Assembly (NCBI GenBank): GCA_963810485.1
Contig: CAWENQ010000003.1
Location: 930,001 to 994,000, forward strand
Source: DATKFM01 sp963810485
GTDB lineage: Bacteria; Pseudomonadota; Alphaproteobacteria; Dongiales; Dongiaceae
DNA length: 64,000 nt
Direction: 5' to 3'
How positions within the stretch are numbered: the first letter of the stretch is position 1; each line of letters starts with the position of its first letter. Shown here in pieces: positions 42,287 to 51,763 of this stretch. The position numbers and the translations under genes are program-made. Below the pieces are notes generated by a model, which searched no databases, had not been told where the DNA came from, and saw nothing but the letters and a program-made list of their open reading frames with translations.

Positions 42287-44776
42287 TTATCGCCGCCGCC
42301 GCACCCCCGGTTCGGCACTGAGGGGGTTTTCCGGCCAATTGTGCTTGGGATAGCGGCCGCGCATTTCCTTGCGCACCTCCGGATAGACTTTGGCCCAGAA
42401 ACTGCGGAGATCCTTGGTCACGGCGATCGGCCGCCGTGCCGGCGAGAGCAGATGAAGGGTCACGGCGACACGGCCATCGGCAATCCTCGGCGTATCGAGC
42501 TGCCCGAACAGATGCTGAAGCTGCATCGCCAAAACGGGTCCTTCGGCAGGCCCGTAGTCCACGGCAATGTGCGATCCGGACGCGACCTCCAGGTGGGAGG
42601 GCGCCATTTCATCGAGCCGCCGTTGCAAAGGCCAGGGCAGCAGATTGCGCAGCGCGCCAGCCAAGTCGAGCTGGGACAAATGCGAGCGCCTGCTGATACC
42701 CGTGAGCATGGGCGCCAGCCAATCCTCCAGAGTCGCCAGAAGCTGCTTGTCTGATAGATCGGGCCAGCCATCCTCTGGTCGCACGCGTCCGAGGAAGCCG
42801 ACGCGCTGGCGCCAGGCCTGGATGTCATCGGTCCAGGGCAGGCAGGCGAGCCCCATCTGCCGGATGCCCAGCACCATCGCGGCCGCCACCGCCTCGCCAT
42901 CCGGTTTGCCGTGGGGCCGGTCCGCCAGAACGATGGCGCCGAAGCGCCGCTGCTGCCGCGCCGCCACGGACTCGCTGCGGGCATCCCACTCCGTGGCCGT
43001 GATATCGGCGATTGCTTGCGGGAATAAGTTCTCAATGTCGGCCGCTTGCAGCAGCGCCGCCAGATAGATGCGCCCTTCCCGTGCGTCGCCTTCCATCTCG
43101 GCGGCAACCAGGAACTCACCGGCCGCCAGCGGATCGGCCTCATTGAGGTAAGCACCGCCGCCGCCGGCAAGCCGGTAACGGCCGCGCCCCCCGCGCTGTT
43201 GGGCGATGCGGTCGGGATAGGCCAGAGCCAGCAAGGGACCAGCTTCAGCCAGCGAACCTCCATCGGCCTTTACCTTCAACTGCCGTCGCAGATCACCAGC
43301 CGTTTCGCGCACGCGCATGAGCGCGCCGCGGTTCACCGGTGCGCCGCCCTCCGGCCGGCGGGCCGCTATGATCTCCAGGCGGGTGCGAACATCGGCGTCC
43401 GCCGCTTGGCGCATGATATCGCGCTCCGACAGCAACGCTGCCAGATCGCAGGCCAGGGCACCCTGCCCCATCTCCTTCGCCCGCAGCAGCATATGGGCCA
43501 GGCGGGGATGCAGCGGCAGCGACGCCATGCTCCGCCCTAACGCGGAAATGCGGCCCGCATTGTCGAGCGCCTCGAGCTGGGTCAGCAATGCCACGGCTTG
43601 GTCATAGGCAGCCTTCGGCGGTGCATCGAGCCAGCGGAGCTGCCGCGGGTCGGCAACGCCCCAGGCCGCAAGATCCAGCGCCAGCGGCGCCAGGTCGGCG
43701 GCAAGGATTTCCGGCTTGTCGAAGGGGGCAAGGCCGCGCATCTCAGCCTCGCCCCAGAGGCGGTAACAGACGCCCGGTTCCAGGCGCCCGGCGCGGCCAC
43801 GGCGCTGATCCGCCGACGCTGCGGAAACGCGCACCGTCTCCAAGCGCGCCATGCCGGTGCGGGGATCGAAACGTGGCGCCCGTTTCTGGCCTCCATCCAC
43901 CACCACGCGGATGCCCTCGATGGTGAGGCTCGTCTCGGCGATGGTGGTCGCCAGCACCACTTTACGGGCGCCGGCTGCGGCCGGACGGATCGCGGCGTCC
44001 TGCTCCGCCGGCGGTAGCGCACCAAAGAGCGGATGAATGCTGGTGTCCGCGGGCAGGCCGGATTCCGCCAGCAACGCGGCCACCCGCCGGATCTCGCCTT
44101 CGCCCGGCAGGAACGCCAGCACGCTGCCCGCCTCCTCCCGCAGGGCGCGGCGGATCAGCGACGCCATGTCGGCATCGAAGCGCCGCTGGGGATCGGCGGG
44201 CACATAGCGCGTCTCGACCGGATAAACGCGGCCTTCGCTGGTCACCACCGGTACATCGCCGAGCAGCGCGGCAACCGCGGCGCCATCCAGGGTCGCGGAC
44301 ATCACGAGTATCTTGAGATCCGGCCGCAGCGCGCCCTGCAACTCCAGCGTCAGGGCCAGGCCGAGATCGCCGTCCAGGCTGCGCTCGTGGAACTCGTCGA
44401 AAATGACGAGGCCGACGCCTTCCAGCGCCGGATCATGCTGCAGCCGGCGCGTCAGGATGCCCTCGGTCACCACTTCGATGCGGGTCCGGGACGACACTTG
44501 GCTCTCGAGGCGGACGCGAAAACCCACGGTCTCGCCCGGCTTTTCGCCCAGCGTCGAGGCCATGAAACGCGCCGCCGCCCGCGTCGCCAGCCGCCGCGGC
44601 TCCAGCATGAGGATGCGCTGGCCCTTCAGCCAGGGCTCCTGCAGCAGCGCCAGGGGCACCCGCGTGGTCTTGCCGGCGCCGGGTGCTGCCTGCAGTACCG
44701 CGCCGCCATAGTTGGCCAGCGCCGCGCGGACCTGCGGCAGCACGGCATTGATCGGCAGCGGGCTGGAGGCGATCAT
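42287..44776 (-). CDS. hrpB: ATP-dependent RNA helicase HrpB
   Basis: DEAH-type RNA helicase of 829 residues, the usual length of HrpB. Motif I is APGAGKTTR (residues about 31-39), motif II is FDEFHERSLDGDLG, and motif III is VMSATLDG. Motifs V and VI are ATTIAETSLTIEGI and ADQRRGRAGRLEPGVCYRLW. The C-terminal HrpB domain has PWPLQRRLDEMAPSHL and LSPARRPIAVTKDLRSFW. HrpB acts on RNA; its exact substrate in bacteria is little known. It is a single gene. Confidence 0.95.
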   Translation of the reverse strand: MIASSPLPINAVLPQVRAALANYGGAVLQAAPGAGKTTRVPLALLQEPWLKGQRILMLEPRRLATRAAARFMASTLGEKPGETVGFRVRLESQVSSRTRIEVVTEGILTRRLQHDPALEGVGLVIFDEFHERSLDGDLGLALTLELQGALRPDLKILVMSATLDGAAVAALLGDVPVVTSEGRVYPVETRYVPADPQRRFDADMASLIRRALREEAGSVLAFLPGEGEIRRVAALLAESGLPADTSIHPLFGALPPAEQDAAIRPAAAGARKVVLATTIAETSLTIEGIRVVVDGGQKRAPRFDPRTGMARLETVRVSAASADQRRGRAGRLEPGVCYRLWGEAEMRGLAPFDKPEILAADLAPLALDLAAWGVADPRQLRWLDAPPKAAYDQAVALLTQLEALDNAGRISALGRSMASLPLHPRLAHMLLRAKEMGQGALACDLAALLSERDIMRQAADADVRTRLEIIAARRPEGGAPVNRGALMRVRETAGDLRRQLKVKADGGSLAEAGPLLALAYPDRIAQQRGGRGRYRLAGGGGAYLNEADPLAAGEFLVAAEMEGDAREGRIYLAALLQAADIENLFPQAIADITATEWDARSESVAARQQRRFGAIVLADRPHGKPDGEAVAAAMVLGIRQMGLACLPWTDDIQAWRQRVGFLGRVRPEDGWPDLSDKQLLATLEDWLAPMLTGISRRSHLSQLDLAGALRNLLPWPLQRRLDEMAPSHLEVASGSHIAVDYGPAEGPVLAMQLQHLFGQLDTPRIADGRVAVTLHLLSPARRPIAVTKDLRSFWAKVYPEVRKEMRGRYPKHNWPENPLSAEPGVRRRR

Positions 44777-44946
44777 GGGAGTGGCGAAATCTGCTGTGAA
44801 ACGCGAAACGACTAGGCGTGAATTGATCTGCCTACTCGATCCCCGCGGCGCGCGCCAGCGGCGCCGGCGGCATCAGCGCGTGACAGGCGGGCCGAGTTCG
44901 ACAATGGTACGAGTTAAGACCTCTCACAAAATCTGGGGATGCAAAC

Positions 44947-45843
44947 ATGGCTGACAAGCAGCGGATCGGATTCATCGGCGCCGGGCTCATGGGGCACGGC
45001 ATGGCCAAGAACATCGTCGAGAAAGGCTATGCCCTCACTGTCCTCGGCCATCGCAACCGCCAGCCGATCGATGACCTCATCGGCCGTGGCGCGCGCGAAG
45101 CGAAATCACCGCAGGAACTGGCGCAGCAATCCGATATCGTCATCATCTGCGTCACCGGCTCGCCGCAGGTGGAGGAGCTGGTGTTCAAGAAGGACGGGCT
45201 GCTGGCGGGCCTGCGCTCGGGCATGATCGTCGCCGATGCCACCACCGCAGAGCCCACCTCCACCATGAAGGTCGCCGCTGCCGTCATCGAGGCGGGCGCG
45301 CGTTTTGCCGACATTCCGCTGATCCGCACGCCGCGGGAGGCCGAGGCCGGAACGCTGGGCGTCATGGTCGGCAGCGACGCGGCACTGCTGGCGGAACTGA
45401 AGCCGGTGCTGGAGACCTTCGCCAACGCCATCTTCCATGCCGGGCCGCTCGGCGCCGGCCACAAGCTGAAGCTGATCAATAATTACATTGCGCTGGCCGC
45501 AGCCGCCGCTGCCGCGGAGGGCATCGCCACCGCTAAGAAAGCCGGCGTGGACCTCAAGGCGCTCTCGGAAATCGTCATGTCAGGCGGCGCCAACAGCGTG
45601 ATGTTCCAACGCCTGAGCAAGTACTTCCTGGACGGCGACGACAGCCACGCGATCTTTGCGTTGGCCAATTGCGCCAAGGATCTGCGGTATTACACGCATA
45701 TGGCCGAAGCGACGCCGGTGGTTGGCTTCATCGCCGAAGCAGTGCATCAGACCTTCCAGATGGCCAACACCCGGGGCTTTGGCGACAAGTATCTGCCGCA
45801 CATCATCGATGCGATCGAAGAAGCCAATGGGGGCAAACGATAA
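44947..45843 (+). CDS. NAD(P)-dependent beta-hydroxyacid dehydrogenase (3-HIBADH family)
   Basis: A 298-residue oxidoreductase. RIGFIGAGLMGHGMAKNIVEKG is the Rossmann GxGxxG with the family's substrate-binding loop after it. VADATTAEPTSTMKVAAAVI and GPLGAGHKLKLINN carry the conserved Ser/Thr and the catalytic lysine. The family includes 3-hydroxyisobutyrate dehydrogenase, tartronate semialdehyde reductase and 6-phosphogluconate dehydrogenase relatives; the substrate is not clear. Start at 44947 follows a G-rich region without a perfect ribosome site. Confidence 0.85.
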   Translation: MADKQRIGFIGAGLMGHGMAKNIVEKGYALTVLGHRNRQPIDDLIGRGAREAKSPQELAQQSDIVIICVTGSPQVEELVFKKDGLLAGLRSGMIVADATTAEPTSTMKVAAAVIEAGARFADIPLIRTPREAEAGTLGVMVGSDAALLAELKPVLETFANAIFHAGPLGAGHKLKLINNYIALAAAAAAAEGIATAKKAGVDLKALSEIVMSGGANSVMFQRLSKYFLDGDDSHAIFALANCAKDLRYYTHMAEATPVVGFIAEAVHQTFQMANTRGFGDKYLPHIIDAIEEANGGKR

Positions 45844-46114
45844 TACTGTCTGCTGGCCGGTTTTCCGCCGTCATACAATTTCCTCTATTTATTGATTTCA
45901 CAGGGAAAACCCAGGTTTTTACGCCGGATTTACCAAATGGATTAACCATTCCTTGGGATTCAGGGCATAGAAATATGCTTGGCCAAACGTCGCGGATGCC
46001 CTGCCGTCTGACCGAAAGTTGAAGCGGTCCAATCCAGTTCGCTGCAACTGAATTCCCGACAACGCATCTGCGCGCTTGTTGCCACGGTGAATTGAGGTTC
46101 CTCGCTGGCGGACG

Positions 46115-47872
46115 GTGAATCGGCAGATGAATTCCGATATGGAAGTAAGAAACTTGTCAGCAAATAGCACGGTGGCGCGGTCTGGCCGTTTCGTGTTCCT
46201 GGCCTTGAGTGGGATTCTGATCCTCGGCATTGCCGGGGCCGCTATCTCGCTCCTCGTTCCCGAATGGTTTGCGGGCCTGGGCACTTCCTACATTTCCCAT
46301 ATCTTCGCGCTGTCGGCGGCGATCGCGGGCGCCGCACTGGCCTTCGGCAAGGCCTATGGCAGCAGCAATCTTCGCCAGACCGTGGGCGATATCAGCGCCC
46401 GCGCGGCGCGGCGCGAGGAGCGCATCGTCGATGCCCTGCGCATTCTAGGCGACGGCATCATCCTCTATGACAAGGACGACCGGCTGGTCCTCTGCACCGA
46501 AAATGCCCGTCAGTTCTTCAGCAATCAGGCGCACCTATTCGTCGAAGGACGGACCTATCGGGAGGTTCTGAAAGCCGGTCTCGACGAGGGCCTGTTTCCC
46601 GATGCGAATGGCCGCGAGGCCGAATGGCTGGAAAGCCGCGTCCGTGCCCGGCAGAAATGCGACGGCGAGATCGAATTCCGCCTGCCCGACAAGCGCTGGG
46701 TGCGCATCACCGAGCGGCGCACCGCCGAGGGCGGCATCGTCACGCTGTGCCGCAATGTCACCTCGCAGAAGGAAGCCGAACTGGCACTTGAGCGCGCCCA
46801 CAAGGATATCGCCGTGCTGGCCGACGCGGCCGCCGCCGGCGATTTCTCCGCCCGTGTCGACCTCGCGGGCAAGAGCGGCATGATCCTCAAGGTCGGCGAA
46901 AGCCTGAACAGCCTTGTCGGCACGGTCCGCGGCGCCCTGACCGAAGTCATGGAGTTGATGTCCCGCCTCTCCAAGGGCGACCTGTCCAAGCGCATCGCCG
47001 GCACCTATCGCGGTGACCTGGCGAAACTGAAGGACGATTCCAATGCCATGGTCGACCAGCTCGCCCAGGTGATCGGGCAGACCGCCGATGGCATGACGGT
47101 CATCAAGTCCGCCACGGCGCAGCTTGCAGTCGGCGCTCAGGACCTGTCTCAGCGCACGGAAGAACAGGTTTCCAGCCTGGAAGAACTCTCCGCCGCCATC
47201 CGCGAGATGAGCGCGACGGTGAAGCAGAATTCGCAGAATGCCATTCTCGCCAGCGAGATCGCCGCCGCGGCCCACCGCGCCGCCCAGGGCGGCGGCGACG
47301 TGGCCAACTCGGCAACCGCGGCCATGGGCAAGATCGAGGATTCGTCGCGGCACATCTCGGATATCATCGGCCTGATCGACGAGATCGCTTTCCAGACCAA
47401 CCTGCTGGCATTGAACGCGGCGGTCGAGGCTGCGCGGGCCGGCGATGCCGGCCGCGGTTTCACGGTCGTCGCCCAGGAAGTGCGCGCATTGGCGCAGCGC
47501 TCCGCGCAGGCGTCGAAGGATATCAAGGGGCTGATCGCGGTCAGCGGACAGCAGGTGAAACAGGGCGTCGATCTCGTGACCAAGGCGGGCACCACCCTGG
47601 GCGAGATCGTCATCTCGATCAAGAACGTCGCCAACATCGTCGCCGAGATCGCGCAGGCGAGCCAGGAGCAGTCGGCAAACGTCAACCAGCTCGAAGACAC
47701 GGTGAACCAAATGGAGACCGTGACCCAGAAGAACGCCTCGTTGGTGGAAGAGACGACGGCAACCATCGGTTCGGTTGACGATCAGGTGGAGTCCGTCGCC
47801 GACGTCACCGCCTTCTTCAATGGCGAGGGTGCATCGGCGCCAACGCAGCACAAGCTGAAGCGCGCCGGGTAA
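46115..47872 (+). CDS. Methyl-accepting chemotaxis protein with PAS domain
   Basis: A chemoreceptor of up to 585 residues. Two hydrophobic segments at residues about 25-72 are joined by a very short periplasmic loop, so sensing must be internal. A PAS_7-like domain (about residues 105-225, RILGDGIILYDKDDRLVLC) follows. Two HAMP-like regions (about 230-330) lead to the signalling domain, whose hairpin tip is EIAFQTNLLALNAAVEAARAGDAGRGF. The start is uncertain: GTG at 46115, or ATG at 46127 or 46139. It signals to CheA-CheW of a chemotaxis system not in the window. Confidence 0.85.
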   Translation: MNRQMNSDMEVRNLSANSTVARSGRFVFLALSGILILGIAGAAISLLVPEWFAGLGTSYISHIFALSAAIAGAALAFGKAYGSSNLRQTVGDISARAARREERIVDALRILGDGIILYDKDDRLVLCTENARQFFSNQAHLFVEGRTYREVLKAGLDEGLFPDANGREAEWLESRVRARQKCDGEIEFRLPDKRWVRITERRTAEGGIVTLCRNVTSQKEAELALERAHKDIAVLADAAAAGDFSARVDLAGKSGMILKVGESLNSLVGTVRGALTEVMELMSRLSKGDLSKRIAGTYRGDLAKLKDDSNAMVDQLAQVIGQTADGMTVIKSATAQLAVGAQDLSQRTEEQVSSLEELSAAIREMSATVKQNSQNAILASEIAAAAHRAAQGGGDVANSATAAMGKIEDSSRHISDIIGLIDEIAFQTNLLALNAAVEAARAGDAGRGFTVVAQEVRALAQRSAQASKDIKGLIAVSGQQVKQGVDLVTKAGTTLGEIVISIKNVANIVAEIAQASQEQSANVNQLEDTVNQMETVTQKNASLVEETTATIGSVDDQVESVADVTAFFNGEGASAPTQHKLKRAG

Positions 47873-47947
47873 AGATCCGGCGGGTGACTTCCGCCCCCGC
47901 GCACTGCATGCTTGCAATCATGCAAGACCGGCACTCAAGCTAGCTCA

Positions 47948-48400
47948 ATGAACCAGGAAACGGCCGAACTGCCTTACTGGATCATTCCGGCGTTTCCAAT
48001 ATTCTTTGTCGGCCTGTGGTGCGGGGTTTGCTATCTCGCGGCGTTCCTCTCGGGTTGGCAGCGCCTGGCAAGGCATTACGCCGCGTCCGTGCCAACGGCC
48101 GGCGCCCAGTTTCTTTTTCGCGGCGGGAGCATCGGCTGGTTCAGCTACCGGGGCTGCCTGCACCTCGCCGCTGCGCCCGACGGGCTGTTTCTATGGCTCT
48201 TCCGTCCTTTCAGCGTCGGTTATCGCCGGCTGTTCATTCCCTGGGATGACATCGCGGCGATGGCTCATAAGGGCTGGGTGGTTGACTGGGCCGTTCTAAC
48301 AACCGCGCAAGCGCCCAGCGTCAGAATCCGGCTCGCCCGCAAGCTGGCCGAGAGTATCGCTGGGGCCAGCAACGGCAGGCTGAGGATCACCGCCGCCTGA
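47948..48400 (+). CDS. Membrane-anchored protein of unknown function
   Basis: A 150-residue protein with one or two hydrophobic segments at the N-terminus (WIIPAFPIFFVGLWCGVCYL, residues about 10-32). After these comes a soluble domain with RGGSIGWFSYRGCLHLAAAP and an aromatic-rich FRPFSVGYRRLFIPWDDIAAM. It is not recognised. It follows the chemoreceptor by 75 bases on the same strand, so it may share its transcript. ATG at 47948 is chosen over the longer form from 47912. Confidence 0.6.
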   Translation: MNQETAELPYWIIPAFPIFFVGLWCGVCYLAAFLSGWQRLARHYAASVPTAGAQFLFRGGSIGWFSYRGCLHLAAAPDGLFLWLFRPFSVGYRRLFIPWDDIAAMAHKGWVVDWAVLTTAQAPSVRIRLARKLAESIAGASNGRLRITAA

Positions 48401-48849
48401 GGGCCAATATCCTGCCAGGATCGGTGCGAAGGCCGTCCTCGCTGCAACGCTGCAGAGCAACAATCCGATGGCACTCTGCACGCACCGGGCGTATCGTTGC
48501 ACCATATTGCAGTACACATAGGTTTATATAGTAAATCACCTAATTGTATTACAATAAGGTGTGATAGACATCATGGGCAAAGGGCTAGTTTGTCCAAAGT
48601 CGTCACGGAGATGCGAGATATTGTTGGCCTAAGGCCTGCAAAGAACTCGATAGACCTACAGGCCATGGAGACATTGCGGCGCGCGCTACACTGCTTTCGC
48701 GGCGCAACCTGTTTGACCTGCGACAATGATGCGGCGGACAAGCATGCCGAGAATTGGCAAAACCGGCCCCGCGTAGGAGCGAGCACACAGAACACCGGTT
48801 GGTCGGAAAGCCGTGCCCTCAAGCGATAGCCGAACGATCGGAGCATAAG
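48401..48849. other. 449-bp intergenic region with AT-rich palindrome
   Basis: No gene is supported. An AT-rich stretch at about 48510-48570 includes the perfect palindrome attgta-t-tacaat (48543-48555) inside a wider imperfect repeat atcacct ... aggtgtgat. It lies about 290 bases ahead of the response regulator and is the obvious place for its promoter or operator. Short ORFs downstream of it (48573, 48497) have no ribosome site or family. Confidence 0.45.
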
Positions 48850-49593
48850 ATGCAAGAACATGCATCTGCAGCGCAGGTTGCAGAAAAGAACGGCGAAGCG
48901 GCTGCCGAAGGCGCCGCTGCCGCAACTGACACGGTGAAGCAGGCGTCGAAGGCAATGCGCATCATTCTGGCCGACGATCACGACCTCATCCGCGATACGC
49001 TGGAGGTCTATCTGCAGAAGCTCGACACCAAGGTCGACGTTCTGCACGCCGCGACGCTCGCCCAGGCGCTGGACGCCGCCAAGGGCGCCACCGACGCTTC
49101 GCTGGTGCTGCTCGACCTGCGCATGCCCGGAATGAACGGGCTCGCCGGCTTCCGCGCCATGCAGAAGGAACTGCCGACCACACCAATCGTCATCTTCTCC
49201 GGCGACACCAACCCGGACCTGATCAAGGCCTCGCTGCAGGCCGGCGCCTCCGGCTTCATCCCCAAGACGATGCGGGCGCCGGCAATGATCAATGCTCTTC
49301 GCCTGGTGCTTTCCGGCGAGCGGTATGTGCCTGACCTCGCCATGATGCAGGGCGACGGCAAGCCCGGCGGTGCGAACCTGGATTCCGGCGGCGCCTTCTC
49401 GCAGCTGACGCCACGGGAGCGCGAGGTGCTGGGGCTGCTGGTCAAAGGCAACTCCAACAAGCAGATCGCCCGCCAGCTCAAGATCGAGGAGATCACGGTG
49501 GCGCTGCATCTGCGCTCGATTTACCGCAAGCTGAACGTGGCCAGCCGCACTCAGGCAGTGCGCCTGGCGCTGCAGCTCGGCTGGGAAGAGTAG
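48850..49593 (+). CDS. NarL/FixJ-family response regulator
   Basis: A 247-residue response regulator. After an Ala/Glu-rich linker of about 35 residues comes the receiver domain (MRIILADDHDLIRDTLEVYL to about residue 155) with phospho-acceptor Asp89 in VLLDLRMPGMNG and the switch lysine in FIPKTM. The LuxR-type HTH at about 180-245 has QLTPREREVLGLLVKGNSNKQIA. The start may be the ATG at 48955, directly before the receiver. No cognate kinase is adjacent; the CHASE2 kinase 10 kb upstream is one candidate. Confidence 0.85.
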   Translation: MQEHASAAQVAEKNGEAAAEGAAAATDTVKQASKAMRIILADDHDLIRDTLEVYLQKLDTKVDVLHAATLAQALDAAKGATDASLVLLDLRMPGMNGLAGFRAMQKELPTTPIVIFSGDTNPDLIKASLQAGASGFIPKTMRAPAMINALRLVLSGERYVPDLAMMQGDGKPGGANLDSGGAFSQLTPREREVLGLLVKGNSNKQIARQLKIEEITVALHLRSIYRKLNVASRTQAVRLALQLGWEE

Positions 49594-50039
49594 GTCCTCC
49601 GGACCGGCGGCGCGGCTAGCCGCGCCGGGTGCGTCCCGCGCCAAGACGGCCCCGCCTCCAGCGGCAAGGCGCTTCCGAGCGGTGAACCTACTATTCAGCT
49701 CCCGACTGCTGATGCATCAAAATTCGTAATCTGGAATTCAGTAGTCTCATAAGACTAACTGCTTGATCGGCGCGCCTGCACATTGGTGAAGGTTTCGGGT
49801 TACGGCACTCATTGCCGTTCTCCTATGCGAAAACCGCTGCTCTGCCGGAAACAGCCTAGCGCCGCGAACTTCTCCGAATATACTCAACCCCGGGATCGCG
49901 CCCGAAAGAAACGGCATTGAAAATGCCTTCGTGCGCATGACAGCAGCGGGTGGCGCTGTCGTTCTCCTATTCGTCGGTTCCTGTGGACAACACGGGCAGG
50001 TCCCGCGCGCCGCGCCTGTCCGCCAAAGGGAGAAAAACA
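49594..50039. other. Intergenic region ahead of the RTX gene
   Basis: No gene is supported. A GC palindrome at 49606-49631 (cggcgcggctagccgcgccg) lies just after the response regulator stop and may end its transcript, but lacks a T run. At 49742-49757 tagtct-cata-agacta is a small inverted repeat in an AT-rich stretch, about 285 bases ahead of the RTX gene start. Confidence 0.45.
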
Positions 50040-50758
50040 ATGGCTACGTTCCTCGCCGCCAACAACGCCGTCCGCTTCGATCTGTTCAATGTCGCGGGCC
50101 TGCTCGTGGGCACGCCACTCATCAGCAACGCGACAGAATTTACGGTCGGCGACCCCAACAACAACACCATCCTTGGCGGCACCGGCTTCACCTATAGCGG
50201 CGGGCTGTTCAACCGCGGCACGATCAACAGCATCGAAATCTTTACCGCCGGCCAACCGGATTTCATTTTCCAGGGCCTCTCGATGCCGGTGGCGCAGTTC
50301 CGCGCCTTCGCCGCGGCCGGCAATTCCCAGGGCTTCCTCGCCGCAATGAAGGCAACAACAACCTTTCCGGCGGCGGCGGCAACGACACCGTCGATGGCGG
50401 TGCGGGCGACGATATCCTGTTCGGCAGCGTCGGCGACGACTTCATCATCGTTTCCAGCGGCAACGATACCATTCGGTACTTCCTCGGCGCCGGGCATGAG
50501 ACCATCAAGGGCTTCGACGGTAATCCGGTCGGGCTTCAGGATGTTCTCAACCTGGATGGACTGTTCGACAACCTCAACACGCCAACCGCGGACCGGGCAT
50601 CCCGCGTCATGATCGTTGACTACGGAGCAACCGTCGATGTCCGGGTCGATGTGGACGGCAATCTGGCCAACGGCTATGAGCAGACCGTCGCCACCATCCA
50701 GACGAAAGACGTGGTGAGCCTCGGCGAGGATGTGCTGGTGGGCGCGCTTACGGCTTGA
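50040..50758 (+). pseudogene. RTX-repeat (Ca2+-binding) secreted protein, frameshifted
   Basis: About 240 residues if joined. The first frame, from the ATG at 50040 with GGGAGAAAAACA before it, reads FTVGDPNNNTILGGTGFTYS and FAAAGNSQGFLAAMK. The next frame, entered at about 50345, continues GNNNLSGGGGNDTVDGGAGD and GSVGDDFIIVSSGNDTI, two or three RTX Gly-Asp nonapeptide repeats that bind Ca2+. It then ends with NLANGYEQTVATIQTKD and GEDVLVGALTA at 50758. One base is out of place in a GC/A-rich run. RTX proteins are exported by type I secretion. There is no exporter here. Confidence 0.7.
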
Positions 50759-50789
50759 GAGCTGTGTCAAGAATCTCGGAGGCATCGGA

Positions 50790-51578
50790 ATGATCCGCGT
50801 CGGCATTGGTGGGTGGAATTTTGCGCCGTGGCGCGGGGCGTTTTATCCGAAGGGCCTGAAGCAGGCGGAGGAGCTTAACTATGCCAGCCGCCATCTGACC
50901 ACCATCGAGATCAACGGCACGTTCTACCGCACGCAGTCGGCGGCCAGCTTTAAGAAATGGCGCGACGAGACGCCGGAGGATTTCGTCTTCTCGGTCAAGG
51001 GCCATCGCGCCGTGGTCAACAGCCGCAAGCTTGCCGAGGCGGGCGAGGCACTCGACTGGTTCTTCAAGAGCGGCCTTCTCGAGCTCGGCGAGAAACTCGG
51101 ACCCCTCCTCTGGCAATTCGCGCCGTACAAGAAGTTCGACGCCGAGGATTTCGCCGCATTCCTAAGGCTGCTGCCCCGCAAGGCGGGCGGACGGCCCTTG
51201 ATGCACGCCATCGAGGTTCGCCATGAGAGTTTCCTGGTCCCGGAGTTCGTGGCGCTGCTGCGCGAGCACAATGCCGCCGCCGTCTATGCCGACTCCGATG
51301 AGTATCCGGCGATCGCCGATGTGACGGCGGATTTCGTCTATGCCCGGCTGCAGCGGACCGAGGAGAAGAATGCTACCGGCTACGCCGCCGCCGATCTCGA
51401 CCAGTGGGCGAAGCGGGCGCGTCTCTGGGAATCGGGCGGCGCGCCCGAGGATCTGCCGCAGTTCGGCAAGAAGCCCGCGCCGAAGACAAAGCGCCCGGTT
51501 TTCGTCTACATGATCAGCGGCGCTAAGGTGCGCGCTCCCGCCGCCGCGATGGCGCTGATCGAGCGGGTCAAGGATTGA
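50790..51578 (+). CDS. DUF72-family protein
   Basis: A TIM-barrel-like DUF72 protein of 262 residues. It starts at the ATG at 50790 behind GGAGG. Family marks are RVGIGGWNFAPWRGAFYPKG at the start, HLTTIEINGTFYRTQ, DFVFSVKGHRAV, GPLLWQFAP and the C-terminal RPVFVYMISG. The role of this widespread family is not established. It lies between two copies of an RTX C-terminal motif (50655-50758 and 51585-51742) and probably was inserted or retained when that region duplicated. Confidence 0.85.
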   Translation: MIRVGIGGWNFAPWRGAFYPKGLKQAEELNYASRHLTTIEINGTFYRTQSAASFKKWRDETPEDFVFSVKGHRAVVNSRKLAEAGEALDWFFKSGLLELGEKLGPLLWQFAPYKKFDAEDFAAFLRLLPRKAGGRPLMHAIEVRHESFLVPEFVALLREHNAAAVYADSDEYPAIADVTADFVYARLQRTEEKNATGYAAADLDQWAKRARLWESGGAPEDLPQFGKKPAPKTKRPVFVYMISGAKVRAPAAAMALIERVKD

Positions 51579-51584
51579 TCCTGG

Positions 51585-51742
51585 CGGCTGACGGCGGCGG
51601 GATCGACACCATCATTAGTACTGCGTCAGGCTTCATCCTTTTCGACAATGTCGAGAACCTCGCCAACGGCTACGAACTGGCCATCGCCACGCTCCAGACA
51701 AAGGACGCGGAGACCATCGGCGAAGACGTCATCCTGGGATAG
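51585..51742 (+). pseudogene. RTX protein C-terminal remnant
   Basis: A fragment with no start, in frame up to a TAG at 51740-51742. It reads ADGGGIDTIISTASGFILFD, then NVENLANGYELAIATLQTKD and ETIGEDVILG. The motif NLANGYE-x-x-AT-x-QTKD-x-x-x-GEDV is shared with the end of the RTX gene at 50640-50740. This is a decayed copy of a related gene's end. Confidence 0.55.
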
Positions 51743-51763
51743 CGCGTTCCCAGCGGGTCGACG

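Noticed and set aside
46535..47917. 460-residue minus-strand ORF opposite the chemoreceptor
   Set aside because: Shadow of a GC-rich gene; its composition is Arg/Gly/His-rich with no domain, while the plus strand encodes a clear chemoreceptor.
49747..50040. Minus-strand gene between the regulator and RTX genes
   Set aside because: No ribosome site or family, and composition like non-coding DNA.
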